Notes under the pieces: model-generated | What the model was told of the DNA's origin: nothing | What the model saw: only the letters and a program-made list of their open reading frames with translations | The model's database searches: none | DNA from: Apiotrichum sp. Y4204 | Taxonomy: Eukaryota; Basidiomycota; Tremellomycetes; Trichosporonales; Trichosporonaceae | NCBI GenBank assembly: GCA_025531455.1 | Contig: JAMYHL010000001.1 | Location: forward strand, 682,001 to 746,000 | Direction: 5' to 3' | DNA: 64,000 nucleotides | Position numbers and translations under genes: made by a program | Part shown: one piece after another, positions 55,152 to 64,000 of the stretch | Numbering within the stretch: the stretch's first letter is position 1 | How the letters are laid out: every line of letters begins with the position of its first letter

Positions 55152-55628
55152 TGTCGCGGTTATTGTGTTGTTGCGATGGACGGAGGAGTGGGGATGAGGT
55201 AGGAATGAGAGACGAGAAATTACGGCAAACAAATGACAATAACGCGAGAACTAGAAAACCAGAAAGAGCCGGTGTGCGCGTATGTGTGTCTCGAGGAAGT
55301 CAGAGAAGAGCGAAATTAAGGAGAGGAAAGTAAAAGAGTGTCGGTGACAGAAGTCGAAATGGAAGGGTGGAAAACGAGGTTGAATGAGAGTTTGGACGAG
55401 ACTGAGAGAAGCTGTCTGCTGTATATACAGTACTCATGCACCTGCCTCGTCGGACAACGTCCTGGTAGGGTGGCAAATTGAATGGAGCTGGTAGTCGCGG
55501 AGTCGTAAAGTAACTTGAAGTGATCTGACAGGAATGGTTTGGACGCGCCTAACTTATTTTGGCTGCTTAGTGTGTTCCAGAGAGACACTAGCCAGCTTCT
55601 TTTGATCGCTTGGGTCCTGATCGACAAA
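55152..55628. other. Spacer between family members 6 and 7
   Basis: 477 bp, leader of member 6 and 3' region of member 7. No gene. Confidence 0.5.
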
Positions 55629-56576
55629 TCATCCATCGAGGTCAGAACGCCGGCTCTTAAGCATGCGCACCGTCTCCTCCAGCTCAGCTTTGTGCTCCAA
55701 CCACGCCCTCTCGCGCTCGTTCATCTCCTTGGCGTGGCGCACGGCCTCCAGCTCCGTCTGGAGGTGCTTCTCGCGAGCGGCGAGGAGTTCCCTATCGTGC
55801 TTGTTCTGCATTTTTGCTTTGAGGTCCTCCATCTCAGAAGTAATGGATGGGAGGATCGAGCGGGACGGAGGGGACTGGGAGGCAATACGGCGACGTTTGT
55901 GCCGATGGTTGTCGTGTGTATCAACGCTGGGAGCTACACTGTGCATCGAGCTGGGAGGGGAAAGCGAGTCCTCTCCTTGGAGGTCTTGCCGGCTGGGAGA
56001 CTCCTCCCTCTCAGGAGCGAGAGAGGCTCCGAAAACGCCGTTCGCGCGTTTCCGGACGATCACCGGAGCATTGTCGGGGTAGGCGCACGCGCCCGCTGGT
56101 GTATCCTTTGTGAGGTCCGCGAGGATATCCTCCAGCGTGCCAGGTCCGCAGGGCATCGGACGCAGGCCCCACTTGGCGTACTGTGGCACGAGGGGCGCGA
56201 GGGGCGGAGTGCTGGGCGTAGCCGGTTTGCGAGGGCCGAGGACGTGCTGGAGGGTACGCGGGTCGCATTCCAGCAGCGGGGGGATGGGATTGCCGCAGAT
56301 GCGGAGAAGGAGGGTGAAAGCCGCGCGTTCTGCGCGGATGTCGAGGAGGAAGCCGAGGGGCGGCCCGCCCCCTTGGCGGTAGAGCTCTTTCAGGATGCGG
56401 ATCAGCGTCGTCCACTGCGTATCCCTCGGAAGGCCCGGACGGTAGCGCGTCGCGGGATCACTCTGGAGGAAGGCGACGAGGGCCTTGCCTAGGATGTATG
56501 GGATGGAGTTTGAGTCCGGCGCGATTGTGGTGATGAAGGAGCCGGCTGAAAGGGCGGATGAAGATGGTGGTGGCAT
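55629..56576 (-). CDS. Tandem family member 7
   Basis: A 315-residue intronless protein, closest to member 8. Domain at 11-170: SFITTIAPDSNSIPYILGKA, LVAFLQSDPATRYRPGL, RDTQWTTLIRILKELY, AERAAFTLLLRICGNPIPP, LVPQYAKWGLRP, TLEDILADLTKD. A basic segment NHRHKRRRIASQ lies in the linker. The coiled coil shares REKHLQTELEAVRHAKEMNE and RERAW with member 8 (RAKQLQSELEGVRRAQEMNA). Start 56576 aligns with member 8; an ATG at 56681 is in frame. Function unknown. Confidence 0.78.
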   Translation of the reverse strand: MPPPSSSALSAGSFITTIAPDSNSIPYILGKALVAFLQSDPATRYRPGLPRDTQWTTLIRILKELYRQGGGPPLGFLLDIRAERAAFTLLLRICGNPIPPLLECDPRTLQHVLGPRKPATPSTPPLAPLVPQYAKWGLRPMPCGPGTLEDILADLTKDTPAGACAYPDNAPVIVRKRANGVFGASLAPEREESPSRQDLQGEDSLSPPSSMHSVAPSVDTHDNHRHKRRRIASQSPPSRSILPSITSEMEDLKAKMQNKHDRELLAAREKHLQTELEAVRHAKEMNERERAWLEHKAELEETVRMLKSRRSDLDG

Positions 56577-56975
56577 GGTCTGCCTGGGCGGGTAGGTGAT
56601 TGTGAGAAGGGCGGAGAAGAGGAAGGAGTGACAATGTGGGAAGACAGCTAAACGAGCGAGTGTCAGGCAAGCGGAGAACACATGGGGTAAGAAATGGACA
56701 CACTGATGGAGTGAGACAGCAGCAGACAGTGACGGAGTGAGAGGGCAACGAGTGATGAGTGATGAGACGAGACGTGTGAAGAAGTTATGTTTTGATGATG
56801 ATTGACGACTGTCGGGCGATCGCCGCGCGGTGCAGTTGCCTGATATACCAGATACCCGTCACGTCAGTCGCAAGCGAATCACTCATGATCACTCAATACC
56901 TAGAACGTCGCGCACGAGATACATCCATTCTTGATTGTACTTATGAGATCAGTGTACATCGCACCTGGCTCGGGG
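56577..56975. other. Spacer between family members 7 and 8
   Basis: 399 bp; GAGTGA-rich leader of member 7 near 56700-56770. No gene. Confidence 0.5.
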
Positions 56976-57902
56976 TCACTCGGCGCGCGGCCGCTTCCTC
57001 AAGACCTCCACCATCTCCTCCAGCTCCGCATTCCGCTTAAGCCACGTCCTCTCGCGCGCATTCATCTCCTGGGCGCGGCGCACGCCCTCGAGCTCGGACT
57101 GAAGCTGTTTCGCGCGGACGGCAAGGAGCGCGGCGTCGTGGGAGTTCTGCTCGCGCGCGATCGTGCGTTCGGCCTCGTATGAGCGAGATGGTCTACCGGC
57201 GCTCGCGGGCTGTCTGTCGGGATCGGGAACGACTGGGTTGTACGCGCTGGGCGGCTGGATGCGTTCCTGACTGCCATGGGAATCTCCCGACCGCATCACA
57301 TTTGTGTCCGTGGGGCGATACGGCGGGGGCGCAGGGGCACCAGGGGGCGTAGCCGGGGCTGGGGCTTTGGAGCGAGGGCTGGCGGGCTCGGACTTGGGCT
57401 CGGGCTCGGGTTCGACGCCGTCTTCACGCTCAAAAGGTACCCAGCCAGGGACGTCCTCCGCGAGGTCTAGCAGAATCCGCTCGAGCGTTTTCTGGGTGTA
57501 GGCCGCGGGGCGGAGGCCCCAAGTCTCGTACTGCGGGCGGAGGTTACGCGCCGCCCCGCCGCCAATGACGCGTTCGTACGTTTCCGCATCGTACGTCGCC
57601 TGCGGGGGCGGGTGCCCGCAGACGACGAGTACGAGTGTGAATGCCGCTGCTTGGGCGCGGCGCGCGAGGCGGGGGATATCTGGCGGCGGGGGGGAAGTGA
57701 GGGCGTAGAGGTGCTCGATGATGCGGACCAGGGCGGTCCATGGTGTTCCCGGGCGGAGACCGGGGCGATAGCGCGACGAGGGGTCGCATGCCAGGAAGGA
57801 GAGGAGGGACTTGGCGAGAATGTAGGGCAGCTGGTTTGATTCCCAGGCTGGGGCGATAACTGCGAGGAAGGTTGGGAGGGTGAGCAGGGGGTCGTCTGAC
57901 AT
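56976..57902 (-). CDS. Tandem family member 8
   Basis: A 308-residue intronless protein. Domain at 10-165: TFLAVIAPAWESNQLPYILA, SLLSFLACDPSSRYRPGL, PGTPWTALVRIIEHLY, QAAAFTLVLVVCGHPPP, NLRPQYETWGLRP, TLERILLDLAEDVPG. The linker is rich in Pro/Glu/Lys (EPEPEPKSEPASPRSKAPAP). The coiled coil (ALLAVRAKQLQSELEGVRR) ends with NAELEEMVEVLRKRPRAE. Members 7 and 8 appear to be the youngest duplication. Function unknown. Confidence 0.78.
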   Translation of the reverse strand: MSDDPLLTLPTFLAVIAPAWESNQLPYILAKSLLSFLACDPSSRYRPGLRPGTPWTALVRIIEHLYALTSPPPPDIPRLARRAQAAAFTLVLVVCGHPPPQATYDAETYERVIGGGAARNLRPQYETWGLRPAAYTQKTLERILLDLAEDVPGWVPFEREDGVEPEPEPKSEPASPRSKAPAPATPPGAPAPPPYRPTDTNVMRSGDSHGSQERIQPPSAYNPVVPDPDRQPASAGRPSRSYEAERTIAREQNSHDAALLAVRAKQLQSELEGVRRAQEMNARERTWLKRNAELEEMVEVLRKRPRAE

Positions 57903-58422
57903 TGTGAGTCAGGAGGATGTGGTGAAGGGAAGAGGAAGGAGTGAAGGTGAGAGTGTGTTAAGAGAAGTGAGAGTGGGAACACGATGCGCAATCTTGAGTG
58001 ACGGCGAGTGCACGAGAAGAAGAGTGTGTCCACCGTGAGACGGGTAGATGAGGTGAGATAGCTTGTACTCTGCGAAATGGTCGTTCTTCTCACGTTACCC
58101 GCTGATCTTGAGGCCAGGCGCACATGCTCATACCACCTCTGCGCCTCGATGTTAACACCCTGCAGTCAGTTATCCGTCAGTACTCGCCCACAAGTGGGTG
58201 TCCAGCGCAGAAATGCCATTACTCTGCCCCCCACCTTGGCCCCTTTCGCTACGCATACAGATACTGTAGATGCAATTAATACGTGGTAGAAACGCTAGCT
58301 CGCAGGCGATGCTCGTACATGCTGATGCAGTGACTGTCTGTGTCTGGTATCGAGGTCGGGGGTAATAGTAACGGTAACGGTAACACGTGCTATGCGCTCA
58401 TCTGGATCGGGATCGTCTACTC
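57903..58422. other. Intergenic region right of the tandem family
   Basis: 520 bp, promoter of member 8 and 3' region of the SAPS gene. Purine-rich near 57910-57980. No gene. Confidence 0.5.
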
Positions 58423-61400
58423 CTACTCGTCCACGCGGCGGTCGATCGCCTCCTCGACCCCGCGCACAATGTCGTCCTCGGGCACGCGCACGACCGTGCC
58501 GTCCGGCATTGTGCGTTCAAGCATGCCGTCTGCGTCGACGCGCGTGTTTGCGCTCACACCGGGGCCGAGAGGGTGCTGCTCCGAGGTGGCTTCTACAAGC
58601 ACGTCGTCGCGTTCCTCCTCGGGAGAGAGGACATGCTCCGGTGTTGAGAGCGCCGTGGATGCCGAAGACGCCGAGGGTGCCCGGATGTTCAGACCCGCCG
58701 TGTCGCGCGTGACGTTCTCGAGGTTGGGAGCGGCTGGCGGCAGGTCTTCGCCTTGGTCGTCTGACTCATCGCCAGGGAACGACCAGGAGGATGTCGGCGT
58801 GTTGACGACATCGACCTCTGTCTCGGGCGCATCGTCGTCGGGCACAACGATCGCAGGGACCTCGTCCGTCTCCGCGTCCTCATTCCAGGGTTGCTGCGGC
58901 CCAGAGTCAAATTCCCGCTCAAATGCCTCTGCCCAGTCCCGCGGCGTCAACGGCTCGGCAGACCGAAAGGAGTCTACGCTGCTCGAAGACGGGGCGAATG
59001 CGTCGTCGCCAAAGGGGTTCTCGGGATTGCTTTCGTTGTTGACAGATGTAAACGATCCCCACGCGTCGTCGTCGTCGAAATCGACCTTGTTCGAGGACTG
59101 GAATGTCTAAAGTCAGCGCTGGAATACAAACGCTAAACCCACCCCGAAATCATCCTCGTCGCCGTCCTTTGCCCGCCCAGCACTAGGACGCAGCCAGTCG
59201 GCATCATCGTCGTCGTCATCCGACGAGTCCGTACCCGCCCCGCGCGTGGTGCGCGGCCGCCAGAACTGCTCCATCTGGTGGTCATCATCCTCCGTCGCGT
59301 CGCCGTACGCATCAGCCTGCTTGGCGGTCGTGCGGCTGAGGGGCTCGCCAATGATCGGGCCATGGTGGTCGTCGTCGTCGCTTCCAGAGTCGCTCCGCTC
59401 GCTGTGCGACTCCATGCCGCCACCAAGTCCGGAATGCGGCTTGCCGCCGGCGAGAGGCTGGGTATCGCGGGCGCGTGTTTCCCGGAGCGAGCCATCCACG
59501 AACGCCTCCCACTGCGCCTGAGGGTATGAGTCGCGGATCAGGTCCATGAGATCCGGGGGACAACGGGCAAAGAACTTGACTAGCTCCTCGGCAATCAGAC
59601 TGATGTGGCCCATGTACGAGAGACGCGGCTTGCCAGCGGCGACCACCTCGTCGTTGCGCTTCTGCGCCTCAAGCACGCGGTACACCAGGCGGGCCTTTGA
59701 GAAGAGCTCAATTATCAGCTCGCGGTTGTATCCCTTCCCAAGCTGGCCGTTGAGAATCTGCTGAAGAATGTCGTACACGAGGTGGTGGAGGAAGTTGTTG
59801 TTCTCGTACTCAAAGAAGAGATCGAGCAGCGTCGGAAGCACACTGAACTTGATGAACTGCGACTTTAGGTTCTCGCCGGTAGACAGCTCCTCTTCAGCAC
59901 CAGGGGTCTTTGTTTCCGGCTCCTTCTCCATCACGTCCCGCAACCGCTCCGCATTCTCAGGCGATGGCGGAGGCGGGTCCTCCTGAACAACTGGAGTCTT
60001 TGGCGAGGACTGTAATGTCTTTGGCGGGGATGGTGTGTCGTCATCATCTGAGAGCGGAACATCATCGCTCTCGGTGAGCGAGTAGTCGGTGCTGCCAGAG
60101 GATACTGGCAGCTCGCGCGCAGGTGTGACCTGGTCCTCTGGGGTGTCCTCCACCTGCTCCTCTTCTGAGTTCTCGCTCGCCTGGAGCGCCTGTCCCAGTC
60201 GGTCCAGGCCGTCGAGACCACCAGTGAGCGCTCCAGTGTCGTCGTACAGTGGACCAGTACCCGGAACGCGGTTCAAGGTGGACATGTTCGACGAGTGCAG
60301 AAGCTCGGCATAGAGCTCGATCACACGGAAGCGCTCCATGGTGAGAGGCTTTTTGGTGAGCGCGCTCTTCACCCTCTCCTGGCTGCGGGGGGATGCGAGA
60401 AGCTTGTGCAGCTCGCCGAACCGGTCGGCGATCGCGCCGACGAGGTTTCCAAGATGCACAATAGCGAGCTTCTCCGCAAGCTCGGGAAGCGCACCCTCAA
60501 GCTTCTTGCGGTGCTCCTCGCCCTCTGTGTCGGTGTCTGGATCACTCTCCTCAGGCGCAACCTCCTTTGTCATCGACTCGCTCTGGATGGCCATGAGACG
60601 GTTGCGCATCGTGTTGAAGAGATATGGCTCCGCGAGGTCCGAGTTATTCCTCCGGATCACCTCGACGATGACGTTGCACACATAGCATAAGGAGCTGGTG
60701 GTCGACGCAATCGAGGGGAGCGGGTGGACAACAAAAGGATCGGCCGGGTGGGGGTCGCCGGCGGCGAGGCCCTTCCAGTCCTTGTCGGTCAGGTCCGCGA
60801 CGCTAGTCATGTAGCCGAGGAGGGTGTTGATGCTCTCGCGCGACGTCAGCTCGCGCACCAGACGGTTGTCCTTGTGTCCAGGGCCGTTGGAACCCGTCTG
60901 GTCGACAATGTTGCCGCCGTGCGGGTTGAAGCTCGAGTTGGGGGCGGAGACAGAGATGATGCCCTTGAGGAGGTCGGCGATGATGGCGTGCATGCTGGGC
61001 GGGTATTGCGGGGAAAGGTGGTGAAGGAGTTTGGGGATGAGATGCTGCTCTCCGAGCCAGTTCATGACATCTGGCACCGAGTCCTCGGCCTGGATGATCC
61101 TGGCGAGCATGTCCTGGATTGCGGGCGACTCAATCTGCGCCATCATGCGCTCGACAATATTCGGAAGCGACTGGATAAACCGAATCATCTAGTGGTTAGA
61201 GCGGTCAGTCCGCAATGTACGCACCTCTGTCGTCCTCCGCAAGAGAAAGCTGCCATTGACGCGCATCCACATTCCGCGAATCACCTCCCGCTGCCGCTCA
61301 CGCTCCTCGTCCTCCTCTGTCCAGAACAGGAGCTTCGCCCGTTCCCGTTCGCTACGCTCTTCCGCGCTGCGCGGCTTGTGTTCGAGGGGCGGAACAACCG

Positions 61401-62247
61401 CATCCCAGAACGGGCGGAGAAGCGATTCTTTGTGGTTCATGACAGTCTCGGGAATCGTCCACAGCTCGGACGTGAGGATCTCGGCCGCGACCTGGGGATA
61501 CCTGAGCGTTAAATGAGGCGGGTAGGTTTCAACGCACCGAGACCGGTTGCCCTCCGACGACGACCCTTGATCCGGGCCCGTCAGCCCCTCGCCGAGGCCG
61601 ATCCCGAGCATGGTCGGGAGGTTGGAGTTCCCCTCGTCGACGTCCATCTTATCTGCTGCGTTGTCGCCGTCCGTTGCACCCAGTTTCCGGAACGGCGGGT
61701 TGATGTCTGTGCTCTCCAGTGCCTTCTTGTACGCCTCGTTCTCGGCCCTTGCCGCCGCGGCATCGAGTTCGTCGAGGCCGCTGGTCACCCATCCGAGCAG
61801 CGACTTGACGTTGTCGTCGCGCGACAGATATGTGACGAGTCTGGCGTGTCAGCGGCAACATGGCCGTCGGAGGGAGTGCGGGCATGAGGAAGGGAAGGAA
61901 GTGCAGTGGTGTGAGAGAGCGAATCGCCGAACTGATGATGAAGCAGACGCGTGCCGCCATGCCCTGTCCGGACATGCGACGTCCCAGTTCCACACACACA
62001 CGCCCTTGTCAAGTCGTCCCACCCGTCCCCGGCCTCGAACTGGTGTTCCAAGCAGGTGCGCCCCGGATCACGCTTACGCTCACGCGCCTGCGCCCGTCCT
62101 CCTCTCGCGTACGCACTTTGTATTCTGCGCCTTGCACTCTGCGAGAATGTCCTGTTCGTCGAGCAGCTCCTCGACGCTGGGCGGGGTCTCGCGCGAGAGC
62201 AGCGTGTCGAGCGTCGAGCCCGACGCGAAACTAAACTTCCACAACAT
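58423..62247 (-). CDS. SAPS-domain phosphatase regulatory protein (Sit4/PP6-associated)
   Basis: A 1,146-residue homologue of yeast Sap185/Sap190 and animal PPP6R, which bind and direct the Sit4/PP6 phosphatase in cell-cycle and nutrient signalling. Exons in coding order are 62247-62117, 61840-61538, 61501-61225, 61188-59143 and 59106-58423. The N terminus (MLWKFSFASGSTLDTLL) and LVTYLSRDDNVKSLLGWVTS are typical. The helical SAPS domain continues through SIPNIVERM-like repeats (LPNIVERMMAQIESP) and TMERFRVIELYAELLHSSNM, then LPTLLDLFFEYENNNFLHHLVY. The second half is acidic and disordered with NPFGDDAF near the end. Intron 1 is 276 nt with a GCTGAC branch site; the others are 36 nt. Confidence 0.92.
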
Positions 62248-63468
62248 GGTGGAATATGTCTAGCGGATGTTGTGGAGGGGAGCTCGGGGGTGATAGATCG
62301 CTGTGCGCGAGATGCCGCACCAGGTTCGCGCAACGGAAGCTCGGAGGCTCGGAGAGTGAGGTTCGGCGCGTTTCGAGGCTGGGTGGCTCGCTTGCTCGCT
62401 TTTTTTGCGCCCAATGCGCGTGTTCGGCTCCGAGGACGGGGTGCGGGGTCTGCGCGCCGGCGTCTGAGGAGTGCCGCTTGGTGGTGAGGGTGGGTGTTGG
62501 ATGTGGTGTGGTGTGGTGTGGATGGAGTGGATGGAGTGTATCAATCAATGCAATGTAAGCGGAGCCCACAAGAACGAGCGGATGGTTTGTGTTGGCTGGC
62601 ACAGGCAGGAGGAGGAGGGAAAAGGAAGGTTGGCTGGTGGTGAAAAAAGCAGGGACACACACACACCGGATGTGGAGGGGCAGAGCGCCAGAGCCCAGCC
62701 TCTCCTCCGTCCCCCCCCCCCCCCCAGCCAACCCCACCACCACTGTGATCCTGTAGTGACGCAAACGCACACGACCTCCCCCACCCGACTCGATGATGAT
62801 GATGATCAATGCATGCATGCATCACGACGCAACGCATGCACGCCTGTAGCACTGCAGTTCACCACCGTCGTACCGTCGGTGCACAGGCTGTTCAGAGATA
62901 TGCCGTCCATGTCTGCTGAGCTACTACTGATCTACTGATTTAGGGCCCAAGGACAGGATACACGCACGCGAGTTGTGTGAGATGGCAATCTCCACTCCCC
63001 CCAGATCCTTACTCAATTACTCGCAGATCCCAAGCGTATGCATCCCGGTCTCTCGGGGTGGCTGATACATGCTACATGCTACACTTTCGTTGCTTCGACC
63101 GGTCCGTTGCCGGGAGCCTCTTTTCGCTCTCTTTCTCTGCGTTTCCCTCCATCTCTCTCTTCTCTATCTACTCCCCCTCTAGCTCCATCTGGCCATCAGG
63201 ATGGGGCCAAACCCAAAACCCGTCAAAGTGGCACCCAGATCCCATGTCTTGGTGGGTTCACATCATGTTCCCACATTCACATCCTATAATCTAAACACCG
63301 TGGCTGTCCTCTTCTCTCCTGAACTCGTGATGTCGGCGCGTTCACGGTGGCGCCCTGTGCGCCGTGATACAGAATCCTGCAATCCAGCAAGATCAATAGC
63401 TAGATCAAGATCAAGATCGATATCAAGATCAAACAGATACATACAAAAGCCAACTACAACACCCCCTC
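62248..63468. other. Intergenic region SAPS / thioesterase, simple-repeat rich
   Basis: 1.2 kb with no supported gene. Contains (GTGTG)n at about 62502-62521, a 15-base C run, (GAT)n with TGCATGCATGCA at about 62791-62822, and GATCAA repeats at about 63386-63434. Some of these are likely leader sequence of the SAPS gene. Confidence 0.55.
62711..62725. repeat. Poly-C tract
   Basis: Fifteen consecutive C bases; length may be misread by sequencing. Confidence 0.9.
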
Positions 63469-64000
63469 TCAGAGCTTGCCCTTGTTCCGCTCAATCTCGC
63501 GGGTAGGGCGAATACCCTCCCCGAGGTCGGCGCGGATCACACCCTCTTGCGACGTCGCGGCGAGCAGGTGGCCCTTCTCGGTGTACACGAGGCCGCGGAC
63601 GAGGCCGCGCCCGGACGCGACGTCGACGGATACGGCCTCCATGATGTGCAGGAGCGGGGCGTCGGCGTCAAAGTCGGAGGGGAAGGGGTAGTAGTGCGTC
63701 GTGTGGTCGAGCGAGGCCTGGAGAGTTAGGAGCTGGGGGCAAGAGGGGAAAGTCAAGCGGGTATCTGTCAGGGAAGAGGGAAGAACGAGAAGTGGAGAGG
63801 GAGAGAGAAGAACGGGGACACCCTCATCAGAATCGTAGAGGGCCCATCATCAGAATGGAAGGGGACCCATCCTCCATCATCACTCACCATCATACCGAGA
63901 CGTGGGGTCGACGTGCCCGAAAGACCTATCGCGCGCGCACCGGTACCGATAAACTGAAAGTCGGTCATGAATCCGAACAATGCCTGCCATGTCAGCCTTC
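63469..64000 (-). CDS. Acyl-CoA thioesterase (TesB/ACOT8-like), 3' part
   Basis: Two exons are visible: 64000-63888 (enters from the right edge) and 63717-63469. The product hydrolyses acyl-CoA to free acid and CoA. ALFGFMTDFQFIGTGARA resembles the strand before the last hot-dog helix. The last exon starts ASLDHTTHYY, with the catalytic Asp of the D-T-Q triad. VDVASGRGLVRG and the QEGVIR motif follow. The protein ends NKGKL; GKL is a poor peroxisomal PTS1, so location is open. The intron of 170 nt has a GTGAGT donor. An AG just left of GCATTG at about 63984 might be another acceptor, so the rightmost bases could be intron. The start codon lies outside the window. Confidence 0.85.

Overview
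The window is nuclear DNA of a basidiomycete yeast, most likely a tremellomycete and possibly of the order Trichosporonales. I infer this from GC-rich coding sequence, many very short introns (mostly 33-60 nt, GTGAGT/GTGGGT donors, CTGAC/CTAAC branch sites close to the acceptor), fungal-type orthologues and intron-bearing tRNA genes. The species cannot be fixed from the sequence alone. All exon joins below were made by hand and checked for reading frame.

Region 1 (1-30.5 kb) is a dense block of conserved housekeeping genes. In order: PBDC1/Chp1 (+), a KAT6-type MYST acetyltransferase (-), U5 snRNP 40K SNRNP40 (+), the mitochondrial carrier FLX1 (+), a membrane-anchored histidine acid phosphatase (-), mitochondrial ferredoxin YAH1 (+), CK2 beta subunit (-), RAB GDI (+), a Mug135-like protein (+), mitochondrial GrpE MGE1 (-), the HIG1-domain protein RCF1 (-), a secreted LAS/M15-like peptidase (+), the mitochondrial ABC exporter MDL1 (+) and the histone chaperone subunit HIR1 (+). 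Five of these are nuclear genes for mitochondrial proteins.

Region 2 (30.9-34.2 kb) is a tRNA cluster: two tRNA-Pro(AGG), three tRNA-Arg(ACG), two tRNA-Cys(GCA) and one tRNA-His(GTG). Every one has an intron at the canonical 37/38 position.

Region 3 (34.4-44.3 kb) is looser and richer in secreted or poorly known proteins: an AA14-like LPMO, an orphan three-exon gene, a secreted FAS1-domain protein, a catalytically degenerate ADP-ribosylglycohydrolase-fold protein, TRAPP subunit TRS23 and a PriA-like secreted protein.

Region 4 (45.3-57.9 kb) is the most unusual part. It holds eight consecutive minus-strand, intronless genes that I read as one highly diverged tandem family. Each has an N-terminal domain of about 120 residues with the signature TRYRxGL...PWTxLVxI, a hypervariable and often NLS-like middle, and a C-terminal coiled coil ending in EREKELxDRIxxLE. 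I recognise no known family for it.

Region 5 (58.4-64 kb) returns to conserved genes: a SAPS-domain (Sit4/PP6-associated) protein and the 3' part of an acyl-CoA thioesterase that runs off the right edge.
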